A stretch of DNA of 64,000 nt from Trichoplax adhaerens (Eukaryota; Placozoa; Uniplacotomia; Trichoplacea; Trichoplacidae), in the NCBI RefSeq assembly GCF_000150275.1, contig NW_002060943.1, positions 11,780,878-11,844,877 on the forward strand. The letters run 5' to 3'. Shown piece by piece: positions 10,101 to 24,700 of the stretch. A program made the translations under genes and the position numbers. The notes below the pieces were generated by a model that saw only the letters and a list, made by a program, of their open reading frames with translations, did not search any database and was not told the DNA's origin. Positions within the stretch are counted from its first letter, which is position 1. Each line of letters opens with the position of its first letter.

Positions 10101-13100
10101 TATTTCTGACGAGATCTTTGCTTTACGGTAATGCTATACGAATCATTAATAATTCAATTAATATAGAGGCATCCTTTATACTAATTAAATTTCACCTTGG
10201 CAGTAATTATAGCTTGCTATTAACTTTCAACTCTTGCTTAGACAAAGAGGCTTTCTATTAGTAAATAGGCTGCAAAGTTCAAACTTAATTGATGAAGCTG
10301 TTAGATCTACCTATACCTCAGAAGCTGCAATAGTTGCAATGTATGATTAAGATAAATTTTATATAAAGGAAAAATAATCAACTACTATTTTTCTTATCGT
10401 TGTAATTAGATCTAAAGATATTAAATTGAATCAATAATCGATCAAGATTCACTCTCTAACAAATTATAATTGAAATCATCTTAATTCTATTACGTTAGCA
10501 CTGAACCTTATATTGTAACGTCTTCAATGGCGGTAAGTAATCTAGACTTTATTTAGAACTAATGGTTCAATAAAATAAAATCTTGCTTATTAATAATTAA
10601 CAATCTCAAATTGCAATATAGTCCAAGGACTACAGTCAGTTAGTCTTAAACTTCTTAAACTAATATTTAGTTACAATCGATCCTGATGCAAATTTATTTC
10701 GCAGTTCTGAATATAAAATTCTCAGATAAAAGGTGTTTGAAGATACCGCAAAAGCTATTAGCACTGATAGGTGGCGGCATAATAAAAAATTTTAATTGCG
10801 AATCATTATCATAAGTTTTTCACAATAATGTTCAAATCACATTTTATTCTTAAATACACATGGCTAGGGTCAGTCAATGACAACTCTTCTGCCATACCAA
10901 TTATAACATTAAATTCCATTGATTTATAAATAGTGTATGATATAATACGATCATATCCCAGCTTTTCTTATCCGGATATGGTATGTCATTATTGATAAAA
11001 TTTCAATTGGATCATTTAAAAACGCATTTTTTTTACCTCTTATGTAGTTACATGTAGACATTGTTCTATTCTCAGCGCGATAATTATTTTTTTGATGGAT
11101 TTTTAAAACAGCATATATTCTCATTGATTCATAACAGTATGTGAACTATTGTCCTGCTTGCTTACTCTAATCCATGTTTATTTTAATTTAATAGCATTAT
11201 CAGTCCAGTTTAAATCGATTCCGAATAAAAATTATAGTTAATAAAAAATTTATGCCTTATCATGCTTTCCAGGTACGGTAACTGGATAACTATAATGACT
11301 GCTAGGTTAGCATCATGTAATGATTATGTTTGCATACCGAATAATAGTCATTCAATTTTATATTTCTCGTCAGAAAAGAACAAAGAAGAATTATAATGAT
11401 CATGAACATTACTGCCTTCGCATACAGTTGGTATGAGTAATACATCTATCCATAAACTGGCTAGAAAGGGATAGAAATTATTTTGATTCAAAGCTTATAA
11501 ATTATCAGGCCATTAAGATTCTCCTCCTCTTGTAATTCCTCCGCCCTTTCTATACGTCAGTTAAAACTTTTCTATATTAAATATATCATATTTGCCACTC
11601 TAAACAATCTATAGTCCCAATCATGGACAATGACTGATTTACTACCGGTAATAGGCTAATGCCACGTGATACTGTGTCGATGGATGCATTTACTCTATCC
11701 TATAATAAAGTTGATTGTTGATTAAATAATACAATTAGATACACTTAGATTAGGTGGCTTATGTTTTGGCAATAATGACTGCCCAGTTATGATTGATTGG
11801 TTACATTTATTGTCATTAGCTGTATTTAGGGACCATAGCATCTATGATATACTGATTGATGACAATAATTTGTTATGTTATTGAGATGTCTTCATTATTG
11901 TTGAAATGTGACGTGTTCATATAATGAGAAGGTTGGTAGCATCGAAATCGATATCTTACGCTGATTGTTTATAAAGTAAGATTGATCCAGATTAAAAAAA
12001 CATTAATAGAATGGAATATTAGACGTTGACAACTAAAGTAACCAAATTGGAGTTATAATATTTATAATGATGACCATGACATGACTACCCATTAAATTAT
12101 GATCTATTTAACTAATTCTATCAATACAACAATAGTTAGAACCACGTAGAACTATTTACTTATAGATGTTAAGGATCATCCCAATAATAGATATTTTATT
12201 AAAATATGCAAGGGTTAGAAACCATTATTCAAGGCCATGCCTATCTAATTTAGCTATTAATTTACGATTCAATCTCTCTAATGCAAAGAGGAACAAAAAA
12301 AACCGTCATTAAAAAGAGTTTTACAAGGGATAAAAATTTTAAATCAAATCATAGCAAGTGCTGTAGTTATCGAATTTTCTATATGGACGGCACATGTAAT
12401 TTCAGCATAATCATACGTTGAAACGAACATTATCAAATTATCTTTATCTGCTCTTTCTCAAGTATAAAGTTATAGCGATGTTAGCATTAAACTACTAATT
12501 TTCTGCTACGATTTCAACATGAAGTTCGATCTTAGTCTAGAAAGACATCCCATTCTATCATCCTATAGATATAGATATAAAGAAGTTGATATTGATTTTT
12601 ATGAATACAAATCTATAGCTATCTGATTTACATGTGAACTGATTGTACTGTGTGCAGTGCGCTAAATTTTACCTTTTATTTTTTTTTATTTACGTCCTTA
12701 TGCCTTTATATTGGCCATTATCAATTTAATACATTCTAAATTTGCTTTATTATGGATTGAAATTAAATAGAATAGATAATAATTTATGTTTTATACATAA
12801 GAAGGGGTGAGGACGAGGCAGCTATTCTTTAGATTATCTATTTATTGTTCGATCTATTTCCATGATAATGACCTATTAACGTTATATGATAGACAGTACT
12901 GGCATCAAATATTCCACCAAATTCACCCTGCTTATATTTCTTTCGATGATGACTGATGTTTCTTTTTCATCTACTCCATACTATCTCATGTGCCTATCTC
13001 TTCAATAAGACCAACTTTTTTCTCGACCACCTGTCATCGTCATTCTGGCATTCATTATCTTCTATTGCTGTATCCATTCCTCCGTTATTCTTCTACAACG

Positions 13101-13827
13101 AATTCTTCAATCAACTAGAACTACTAGAGTGAAATTTTAAGCAATACTAGTAATTCGAGCACCTAAAAAGTAAAATAATTTAGAGTGTATGAAAATTTGA
13201 ATAATTTTAAGACAGTAGGATATTATTGCATAATTTCTTTAGTCGGCGCTTTTGTCTACATTATCTTCACCAGTATTTTTCTAAGTTCAATCATTTTACT
13301 TCATTTAATTAATTTCAATTACTATTTGTGGCGTCTTATTACTTTCTAATTAAACTATCCAACAACCGTGGATGAACTCATTTGGATTTTTTTCTACATT
13401 TTAATTATCTATCCTCACAATCTTCCATTTCACCGTGTATATACTCCTGATAGAGTTCAAAGAGTTTCAGTTGAATAATAGCGAAAACTTCCAACACTAT
13501 CCTACAGTATAATATAGAAAATACCCGAATTAACATTATTTACAAGAACTGATGATAGAAAACTAGTGTTTCTACAAAAATAAGGATAGAAAAAAGACTG
13601 AAACTTTGTCACTTAATTAGCAGTAATAACTGCTCTTAATTACAAGCCATCAATTACCAACCCGTTGATTATCCTATTTTTTATTTTATCTAGCGCTATT
13701 ATATATCTTCAAAAGCTTATATCCTGTAACATCGCCAATCTGAAACCGTTTCATCAGAGATTTGACATCATTACAATTGCAATTTAAGACATTTAAATCT
13801 GTGAATACACGACTACACTCTAACATA
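7145..13827. other. Long stretch without a supported gene
   Basis: AT-rich DNA in which open frames are short, lack convincing splice partners and match no family I recognise. A markedly T/C-rich tract lies at about 12905-13115. It precedes the SLC43 gene and could be upstream regulatory sequence, but nothing specific identifies it. Confidence 0.5.
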
Positions 13828-16800
13828 ATGAACAAGTTTTTTACTAAATTGTTTACATTCAAATGGCTAGAAGATAGTTTAGTCGATGTTGTCAAATGGC
13901 GCTATGCGCTAGTGGCGATGGGAGTTTTGGAAGCTCTTTTATTTTGTGGAATAACTTTTGGTTGGGCAAATTTAGTTTATGTCCTCAAAGCAGAAGGATT
14001 TTGGATTGAACTGTGCCCTGAACTCAACGTTACTTTTCATGCTCATGAAATGATCAGTTCAAATATCACTTGCCTTCCACAAAGTGAAATACTGCAAGCT
14101 GTTTTTACTGTATCGGTCTTTGTCCCGAACGCTGTCTTGGTGATCATTGGCTTTTCTATAGATCGATTTGGTCCACGTAATATGCGCTTTATTGCGAGGT
14201 AATAATGAATGTTCATGATATTTATTCATGATAGATACGCTATTTTGCTGTCTTACCTCGGCTGTATTTTAGTTGTAATTCAAAGATTATAACGACAACA
14301 TTTAACAAGTAGTTATCAGACAATCTCTAAGCTTATTATTATAATTTTAATATCCCGCTACGATGTTTTTTGTATGTAACATTTTATATATGTGCCATTT
14401 TAAGGTCAATTATATTTATTGTAATACCACATAGCTGGAAATTATCTATATCATTCACGTAATCTAATGGTCGCTATTTTTTATTGCAACGTCCCATCCG
14501 CAGTAAACATTTGAGTTAAATAGTACTTATTGAAGCCTCAATTATACTATCTAGTCCTGGCCTCTAGAGAAGTTTATCGTTAAGTAGATCTATTCGAACA
14601 GTCACATAATTGTATTTATACTACAAAATCATTCACTGAAATCGGCTTCTACGTATCATAATAAATAAATTACCAATCCTAAGTTGGCAGCGCTACATAA
14701 TATCACTAGCTTTCCTGCTAAACGGATTCCAATTTAATTTAAAATTAATAGAGCCAAATGATGAAACGGTGGCACAGATAATACCTTGAGCTATTTTCTC
14801 CTTAAGACCCTCCCAATTACCTAGCAGACAATAGTTACTAACCTATAATGCGTCTTAGTTGTGTCTATGAATTATTTCTATTCCCCACATCTGTCAAAAC
14901 AATATAGTATTATTATTGTAACATAGCGAAAATTGAAATCGATATTTTTTATATTATCACAAAGATCTCACTTTACTAGTGTAAAACGCCAATTCTCATA
15001 AACTGTTAATAATGGACGGCTACATTATATCTGCCTAGCAAGTGTTTGCTTCTTATTAGTGCTACTACTGGAGTACCTTCATATACTTTTTTGACACCTT
15101 TAATAATAAACATGTACACTGGAATCTCTAATCCGCGCACTAGAAAGAATATTAATACAGTTTTTATGGCAAAGACTTTTCGGATTCAATCATACCGCTC
15201 ACTTGCTATTAATTGCTACTTTTGGTTAATCATAACTTCTTACTCAATTTCTAAAATTTGTCTAATTTTACGCCAACATACAAATACATAAAAATAGGAG
15301 TACCTGTTCGGCAGTAGCGCCACTGTAGGCTATTCGCTATTGGTATCTTCTTCTGCTATTACTGATATCAACGTTTAACATAAAGCTCCTGTTTATAATT
15401 TGTTACAACATTTATAGTATAATTCTGTAATTATACCAATGAATTTTCAATATTAACTGTATGGCTTATACTTATTTCAGCTATTTTATGCAGTTAAATT
15501 TAGAGCTTACTTTAATATGAAGACGTTCCTGTTTGCCGACAATTTAAATAAATACTCACATCATATTCATCACCAACTTGCTATTGACTCAATGAAATCT
15601 GCACACTTTTTATTATAAAAATATCACGATTTATACATGATAAAAATTACCAAATATCCACTAACTCTAATTATGCAATGATTTCATATCCTCAATATTG
15701 TTTTCTTCTTATCTGATAGTATTCTATTGATGAGTTCCTTCCTTATGCTTGCGTTAGCAACTAGAGGTATGATATTAATATCATTTCTAAATTATTACAG
15801 TACTACTAGCCCTAAATCATACTGTGTATCCTAAGATACCTTTATTTAATCTTGGATATCGTTCATTCTCCTTTTACTCTGTAATATAGATTCTCCATCA
15901 CTATTATTTCCTGCACTATCTTTATGCAGTACAGCTGGTATGTACTTCCTTCTATCTCTGTTTCAGGTAAGGCATAGCTGATTTATCTTACTGTAGTAAT
16001 CCTTACTACATACAGGCAATAAATTACTGTATTAGTTAGCAATACTTCATCTCATATTGTACGAATATTAATATTATAGACGTGACATCACAATTATATC
16101 TGTAGCTTCTATAAAGATGGTGATGGTAAAAAGTCAGTTCTTCAATAACTAACAGATAGTTCGTAAAATGGTTTTTTAATTCAGTAATTTCATGTCGAAG
16201 TCTGATGACTATAATTTTATCTCTCGTGAATACTGATGTTTATTTTAATGTAGTATCATATTATGATAATATGTATAAGTACATATGTTAATAAAAAGCA
16301 ATGTTATGATCCGTACACTGAATTTGCATTAACTAGCTTATTATAGCAAATTAACATCGAAGTCCAATAACTGTAATTTTATATAGAATGTAATGTTTCT
16401 AAGCTTATTTCGTCAATCTGCTGTATCGGCCTGAAACTGTAAATCATAGCACAGCATTAATGCTTTTATACTAATAGATTTTATATCTGCTTTTCTTATT
16501 AAGATTGGCAATCTGTTCAAGACGAAAAGATCTACGGTTATTAGTATCATTAATGGGAGTTTTGATGCATCTGCAGCTATCTTTCTATTCTTTCAGGTAG
16601 GATACTACACTTTACTAATATCGTTGAAGCTATAACTAGGTGATGATTTCTACGCTTCTTTTCTAGCTTAACTCAATCTAAACAGATAGTTGACATCAAT
16701 TATATATATATATATATTGATAGAGCTCATCATTAAAATATAGCCAAATAATGATTATTTTCATTTTTAATTTAAAAAATGAAACAATTTAGCTCATTTA

Positions 16801-19800
16801 TGATGTTGGCATAAGCAGAAGTACTCTATTCTTGATTTGGACTGCCTTGTCTTTTATTACAGTGATTAATACAATAGTCTTTATTCCAGCAAAACCTATT
16901 TTACCACCTGATGCAGAATATAACAGTATTACTAGTGGTATCCTTGGTAATTATTATTATATCTTTCATGCACTGGAGGTTGTTAATGTTAGCTTATTGG
17001 GAATCCATTCTAAAACAATCAATCACATGAACAAACCTAGTCAAAACGTCAGCAGACGCAGCAGACTTTTTGATTCCGTTTCCGTCAGTTATGATATGAC
17101 CGAATACTTTAAAGAGGATCTTGCAGATAGTGATCAAATCAAACGCAGTTGTAGCTATTTAAGCGTATCGCATTCGATCAATTTGAGTGATAGCTACCCT
17201 CCTAGTGATATAGTTAAAGAGGATAGCGATCCTAGTATCATCAATTACGAAATTTTGGAACCTAAAAGTATCGATAATGAGACTATTATCAGGAGTAGTT
17301 ATGCTCAAAGTATGAATTTACCAGTCATCAATATTCAGGATACTGATAATATGACGACTAAAGTTGGATTTAAAAATGAAAATCATCGAGATTTTGGTTC
17401 AAAGGATCAAAAGTTTAGTGACTTAAACGCACATCGACTGTCAAGAAGAAGTTTAAGCGTTGATGCTGATCCACTCTATTTAGTTAATCCTAAAGATGTA
17501 CTGGCTAATTTACAAGGTCGTCAACAATCTACCGAGACAAACGATTTTGAAGTAGATTCTTTAGCAAGAGATGGCCGCGTAGCTCTACCTAACAGTGAAT
17601 CTAACAATTGCTTTGAGTGTGAAGAAGAAAACAACGATGCAATATCAATCCATTCCTTGACCATCGATCCATTTGAACGCCAACCTACCAGAGACAACGC
17701 TAATGATCAAAAAAGTTTACCAGCGTCACCAGCTGGCAGCAATGGCTCAGCAGCAAGTAGTGTATCCGCTTATAATTTAAATGCGCTATTCTTTGAGGAT
17801 AATTTTACAGATTATACTATCCAAGAATCCCATCCAACAAACGATCTAAATGTACAAGCTCAAAACTATACGGCACCCTTACAAAGTGTTAGTGTGACTA
17901 TTACTAATGCTGAAGATGGAAATATAGCTAATGCCGATGATAGCGGCGATGAGAAGAGCGATAATGGATCTGTTTCATCGGTTGTCCTTGCTAACAAATT
18001 CTTTAAAGAGCAACTCAATCATAATAATAATCGATCCAGTGTCTCGAACGGTGCTAGTAATACAGGATATCGAAGCTGTCCACAGTCGCCAACAGGAAGT
18101 GTTGTTTCAAATGGTAGCACTATATCTGCTTATAACTTAAATGCATTACTATTCGGTAGCAACAAGGCAAATAAAAAAAGCAAAAGAATGACTGTAGATG
18201 ATGGAGCATTACTAAAATCGACATCGAAACATACTCAGACAACTTCTCATGGAGGATTTCATAGCAAAATAAAAGCAAAAAGTCAACCAGCGTCTCCGGT
18301 TGGAAGTAACAGTTCTGCCTGTAGCAGTATTTCGGCATATCATCTTAATTCGCTATTTGACAATGAAAAATTTCGCGAAAAATTCTCTAATACAGAAGTC
18401 GACAAGAGTGGTATTACAGAATGGATTACAAATCAAGAACAATATTTACCCTTACGCCAAAAACAATCAGATCCAAATGACAACACTACAGCAAATTCCG
18501 AGAACAAGGATATTGATAACCAAGCCATAAAAGCAAAAGATCTAAAGCAAGATTCAACCGATGAGAGTTATTGTCGAACTGAAGCTTGGCTATCGAATAA
18601 CCAGCTTCAAGGGTTAGAAGATATTAATCAAACTAGTCAACAGACTGAAGTGGGATTAATCAATACTCATCAAAATAATGATAACCAAAAGGTGGTGGCT
18701 AAAATACAGGAAAATTATAACATGTCAGGTGATGGGATTTCAGAAGAAGATCTAAAGAACTTGTCGTCACTGGCTAATAGTGATAGAGAGCTAAAATCTT
18801 CGCCTTTTACTCTTCGCAAAGCTACAATTTCTACCATCGCAGAAGAACAAGATTCCTATGCTATTCCTGATATTACTGTTACAAGAGCCAATAGCGAAGA
18901 AGATCTGAGGGTATGTATATAGCAAATTCGTTACTCTCGATGTATTGGGTTAATCTAATATTATTCAATCGCTTTTACCTCTTTAGACTGAATCTTGCCA
19001 GGAGAGTGATGACCAACATGGTGCAATTGGTCATAGAACTAGATCGAATACCTTAGCGCAATTACTACGACAAGATAGTAAAGAATCAAGTCGACGACGC
19101 TCATATATTCCAACGCGAAGAGACAGTAATTTTGCCGCTAATGATGATATCGAATTACCTCAGCTCAAATTACCTCGTTGCATGACAGACAGCAGGGCCA
19201 ACTATTCTCGCTATAATATCTATTCTTTAGGAAACGCGTTTGCAGTTCCAGCTACTCATACAGCTAGATTAAAGACAATTTCTGAAGCTAATAGAAAAAG
19301 AGAGATGAGACAGCGTGCACGTAAATTTCGTAGCGATTCTGTTAAATCCAATACAGATTCCAATCATAACCCCAAGCTGCAACGAGAGGTATCTCGCAAG
19401 AAGAGATCTATTCGGCGAATACGTAGTGATAGCAGTTTATCAGTTAAAAGTGATTATATGCTCAACTGGAAGGCGGCTATAAGATCGCCTTTATTTATCT
19501 GCCATTGCCTGTATCTTGGTCTCATTCAGCTACGTCTTGTTTTCTTTATTGGATCACTTTATTCATTTTTAGATTATTTAACCGATAGTCAGCCAGATGT
19601 AGGTAAGTTAAGATTTCCACTTCCTTTTAATGATCAAAGTATGCCATCTTTGAAATACGTAGACATTATGTTCCCTAATTTTGGGGGATATTTAAAATTA
19701 CGTACAAGTAGGATCTTAGTCTCATTTTACTAGTAGAAAGAATTAGCCAACCCCTTAGGATATACTCAATTGATATTATGTTAAATTATATACCATATTC

Positions 19801-21776
19801 AGAGATTATGAAATAAAATTATGACTAACGTAAGATTATTAAAATATGTCGTGCTCGAGTCATATTCGCTAGAATCATAAATTGTAAGAAGTTAACAACT
19901 AAATGGTATTATGAGACACTAAATTATATCGTAAGCAACAGTAAGTCTGCAAGTACCCATTCCTTAATAGAACACTATCTATAAATGAATATTTTAGTAT
20001 TGATTACCAATGTAGTAATTTTACTACAAATATAAATTGACTATCCCAATATCTATCAGTAGGTATTATTAATACCCAGTTTTTCCCATTAAATTATTCC
20101 ATTATAAATAACAATCTCATACCCTAAGACGTGCCGATTGGACATAGTTAAGTATTACAATACAAAACTGTTCCTAAACCGTATAGAAATATTAGCTAAT
20201 TGTTTCTAGGCAATATTGAAATCGTATAGAAATGATTACTCAATATTTCTAAAGATTATAAAGAAATAGCAAACATGTTGAGGCCTTTACATATATGTAT
20301 TTATTACTAACATATGGATATGGAAGGAAAAAATATTTTTTCTAATTATCAACCTTAAATATTGCAGTTACTGCCTACACAAACGCTTTCGGCTGGGTCC
20401 AAATGTTTGGTATGATTGCATCTATTGGCATTGGCTTACTTATGGATTTTAAGTTAAGTGAATCCAATCCAGTGGAAGTAGTTCAAATGACGTCGTCAGC
20501 AATCGCTTATTTTATTATAAATACTATGACTGTTTTATTTGGAATTGTCACCGTTATTCCGGTCTTAGAACTTCAGGTAAATATGGATTAGACTTATATT
20601 TGATTCCTTTTTTTCTAAAATGAAGCAACAATTTTCCATTTAATTTCTTTTTCTGCATATTTTTATGTTGGAATAATATATCCGCGTAAAGACTACCTTT
20701 TAATAATATTAAAAATAACTAATTATCAATGTTCAATTTTGCATTTTAAATTATAGTACATTTCATTTTTACTACACACTATCATCAGAGCGTTTATCTA
20801 TTCGGCGAATTCTAGCTTTATCGCCATCGCGTAAGTTAAATGTAATCATTCCATCTCTATTCTATCAATACATTAGCTTGTAATCTGATCAATAAATAAT
20901 GATTAACTAAGTAATCACTAGCAGTAAATTTATAACAGAGTCTATTTGAATGTTATAATCTAATTTATTATAAATGAATTTTTTGTATTTCAAATAGATT
21001 TCCAATTGAACATCACAGCACGCTTATTGGAGTCTCCTTATTTGTGGCTGCTCTCTTTAGCCTCTTACAGTTTCCTTTATTTATTCTAATCCGGGTAAAC
21101 TTGGGAGGAGATCCTTTCTGGGTAAGTTAACCATTATTAGCTAATCAAAATAAATCTAATTAATGAACATATCTTAATTAGACCAAATATCTGTATACTA
21201 TGACGTAGTGGACACGTATAATGTGTCCATATGCTTCTGTTACATACACCCTAAAGTGAGTAAGTAATCTTTGTAAAGACTATCGGATTCTTAACAAAAT
21301 ATAATTTCACGTATTCAGTGGTTTAACAAGCTTGGCTATACTATCAACTCATAAAGATAAAAGGATTTCATTCAATAAATTGAAACTTGTTATTTAGCAG
21401 TGTACTAGACCAAGAGATAAATTATATCGCACATGTTAGATACAATATCTTTATGAAATTGGGAATAAGTTAGATGCTGTAGCCACATACTAGCTACGCT
21501 ATTAGTATCATCAATAAATTTAAATCATAATATCGTGATATTCGATTAAATTTAGACTAACTTTTCATATGGAATTTATTCTAGCCTCTAATTGTATCTA
21601 CAATTATTATCTAGATCAACATTGCATTGTTTATTGTCAGTATCATTGCTTATGGTTATCCATTTCTAATATGGCATGAGAGCAAGAAATTGGAAGCAGC
21701 GATGACTGATACAGATGATGACGCTATATCTACAATTGAGTACAATCGAAGCGCTAGTACTGAGCCTATTGCATAG
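13828..21776 (+). CDS. SLC43A: SLC43-family amino-acid transporter with a giant loop between TM6 and TM7
   Basis: Ten exons: 13828-14198, 15720-15766, 15890-15966, 16504-16596, 16793-18910, 18987-19602, 20368-20576, 20757-20830, 20998-21121, 21615-21776. All phases agree and give 1296 residues. Family marks are LEALLFCGITFGWANLVYVL (TM1), DRFGPRN after TM2, RSTVISIINGSFDASA, LGLIQLRLVFFIG (TM7), LLHTIIRAFIYSA and LLQFPLFI..GGDPFW near the end. Family members are plasma-membrane facilitators of large neutral amino acids (SLC43A1/A2) or purine bases (SLC43A3) and are about 490-570 residues. Here exon 5 (2118 bp) and exon 6 insert about 820 residues, roughly 241-1065. The insert is Ser/Asn/Asp-rich, has basic RxxS sites, and holds three copies of a motif listed separately. 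The in-frame ATG at 13762 could add 22 residues; 13828 was preferred because the membrane segment follows directly. Substrate cannot be read from sequence. Confidence 0.93.
17714..17791 (+). repeat. SLC43 loop motif, copy 1 (residues ~504-529)
   Basis: Encodes SLPASPAGSNGS..SSVSAYNLNALF. With copies 2 and 3 it gives S-x-P-x-S-P-x-G-S-x2-S-x2-S-[ST]-[VI]-S-A-Y-x-L-N-x-L. The DNA of the copies differs at many silent positions (SAYNLNAL is spelled differently in copies 1 and 2), so the peptide rather than the DNA is what is conserved. Confidence 0.85.
18074..18151 (+). repeat. SLC43 loop motif, copy 2 (residues ~624-649)
   Basis: Encodes SCPQSPTGSVVS..STISAYNLNALL. It is 120 residues after copy 1. 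A weaker relative, GSVSSVVLANKFF, lies between the two at about 17968-18006. Confidence 0.85.
18281..18358 (+). repeat. SLC43 loop motif, copy 3 (residues ~693-718)
   Basis: Encodes SQPASPVGSNSS..SSISAYHLNSLF. It is 69 residues after copy 2 and is preceded by a Lys-rich run (KIKAK). Confidence 0.85.
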
Positions 21777-24700
21777 TCTTTCTGTATACTGTAGATATCC
21801 TACTAAATGCTCTAATTGTATTTTCAATAATCTTGAATTTGATGGCCGAAATATGTTCACACTTTCCAGAATAAGCTTTCTTTTTATTTTAAATTTAAAT
21901 AATATCTAACATGTATATTGTTATATTAAACAATCCTAATATCAAGGGAATAGATTGCATATAAATTTTTCAGTATTAAATGATCAAATTACATTGTTGT
22001 CCGAGCATCATATTATGCGATCCTATATTTTCTTTCGTCATACCTATATAACAATTAATGATGATCTCTAAGAAGATATCATAAACTACTGTAACTTAAA
22101 GTCATCCGTAAATTTTATTCTAATGAAGTATAAGAAAGTGTATGGTAACATAGAGATATATGCTAATACCATCGAAGACTTCATAATTGATTAATGGAGT
22201 TTTTAAATTATATAAAAGTGCCGTATTTAATACATCATTGTAAGGCAATCTATAGCTTGTGATAACTAAATTACTTTTGGTACTTGTAAGCTTTAAAATG
22301 TAAGATTTAAAGCCTGTGAAAATTTTGTTCTAGTAAGTTTAATCCATGATCATGGTGTTTGTCTCTTTCTTATATCAACTACTATTACAGCCCAAAAATT
22401 GCATGACATAATGTATTTTATCCTATTATAAGCTTAATCTTATACTGCTATGTTGTTTAATGATTTTATGTTCTTATTATACTGTCATTAATTCATTATG
22501 ATGAATAAAGGAGCTAAAAGATAAATTTTGCTACTTAAATTACAACTTTAATGCAAGAATCGATTTGGTAAAGTGTTAGCCAAGTCTATCAACATATTTA
22601 GATTGTTCTAAAATTATTTGACCGTATGTTGTTGCGGTATTCTTATTACTTAGAAACGCCAGGTAAACTAGATAAATTCATAGTATATGATATTAAGTAT
22701 CATAAGCTTTACCATCTACTTGCAGAGTTACATTACAGCTAAGCGTGGGGATAATTAATATTTTATTTATCGCTAATTACCGCAGTCTTTAATTTCTAAC
22801 ATATCAATATATTACTATTGTCGCTAGAAGGAGCTAGAGAATACCGTAGCTTGACTTTCACCTATTTCATGCTCGACGGTAACTAAATAAGCTAATAATG
22901 TTTACAATACGACAGATAGAGTCAATAAGCGTACGTGATAATTTACAAGTGTGAAGATATGGAAATGTACTGGATTTGTCCATCCCTGATTTTCTAGTGA
23001 TCGGAAGTTAAGAGTATTTACCGTGATGTATAGTATATTGATGATTTGTAATTCTCAGAGTATTATTTTCATTGCATAGCAAATATACAATTTCTCATCA
23101 AATAGCACAATTACTCAATTCGTATTTATAAAGTGTAGTTAAAAATGTACTCAACTTATTTCGCCTTAATTCTTCCAGATTTAAGAATAATCCGTAAACT
23201 AGAAATAAGCTAACTATTGATTGATGAACGAACTAACGCAATCTATATCAAGTACATATGCATCCAGTTAAAGGAGTAGGTAGTATATAAAAATGATACA
23301 TACTGCATACATTAGCTCAGACTGTAGTAAAGTTATGGAAATTGGAAATGATGTGGGAATGCTCATTCATGTCTTCAATTATTTATTATTGTAAGAATAA
23401 ACTCTGTAACTTTGTCTATGAACGGATTCACACTAAATAGTTAATAACCTGTTACCTATTTTTGACTAGTTGCACCAGTATATCACGATTTAGCGCTAAC
23501 CTTATTATCACGTTACTTACTTTAATAAATTCAATGAACTAATATTATGAGACGATTTTACTTTTACCTTAATTTCGAAATAGTAATAAAGTTCCATTTT
23601 TTTCCGGTAAAGTGCTATAGTTATTTAGTAATTTTATTATTATGTGTATGTCGTATTTTATACTATTGCTATATTTTAGATGTGATCACTTCTCCGTATT
23701 TGATAGATTGGTCATATATTATATATTGTTGTTATTGTAGGTTTACTTCTTATAGTATACAATAACATTGATTTGTTAGTGTCATATTAGAATATGTTTT
23801 TATGATAATCATTGTTACTTGAGGGATCATCCACAAGATAGATCTTGGGCTTCATTATGAAATGGTCGTACTAAGTTATTAACCTTGTCTCTCATAGTAA
23901 TCTGTAGGTACCTTAATCTGTTTACGCTAAACTTGTTTACTTGTCGACAGGATAAGAGAGTGCTATATAAATGAGCGCATTTCTTACCCTAATAGTGATT
24001 TTTTCCCCGCTGTTGCCTCTGACTATTGTCTATGTTGTTTAGATTTAAATAAACGTAGTCGTTCAATTTCTTCTCGACCATGTTCTCTGAGGTTTACCCT
24101 TGTTACAAATACCGACGTTTTGTGACAGTGCCGTATGTCAATCAACATTATCATGTGAATACATCCTACTGCGATTACAGTAAAGAATTTTGTATAGAGA
24201 TGAAAATTGTTATGATATAATTATCACTAGGGTAATGACGATAATTATCCATGGGGATTCCTCTCCGGTACGACTATAATTTTTGAAGTTAAATGATAGA
24301 AGCAAGAGAGTTGTGATAGTTATAATGTTTGCTATCCGCGATAGAAATCTGTCTTAGATATTTATGCACCCAATAATTCTTAGAATGCTATAAAAATCAA
24401 TCTTCCTTATAAAATGACGATAACTAAAAATTAATTTACTAGAGAATAGCTTTTCTAAAGTAATTACTATACTAACAAAGATTTACAGTAATAATAAGAA
24501 CGTAATAATTACAAAACTTTACTCCTCTTTTCGGTGGGCCAGATGAAAATTTCATGTATTCACAGACTTGATCAATAATGTTAATAGAAGAATTACTGTA
24601 ATATGTCAAAGTTATTATTTCAGATAACTGTATCTCATTCGAAACCATACATGATAAATGTAATCGTGAAACATGTTCAAGAACAATATTCACTTAAAAC

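Noticed and set aside
15046-15291. 81-codon plus-strand frame inside SLC43 intron 1
   Set aside because: The homologous continuation of SLC43 is at 15720 and joins exon 1 in exact phase. The frame at 15046 has no family similarity and needs a non-ATG start.
16695-16725. TA dinucleotide run considered as a promoter TATA element
   Set aside because: It is inside SLC43 intron 4 and is a simple (TA)n repeat.
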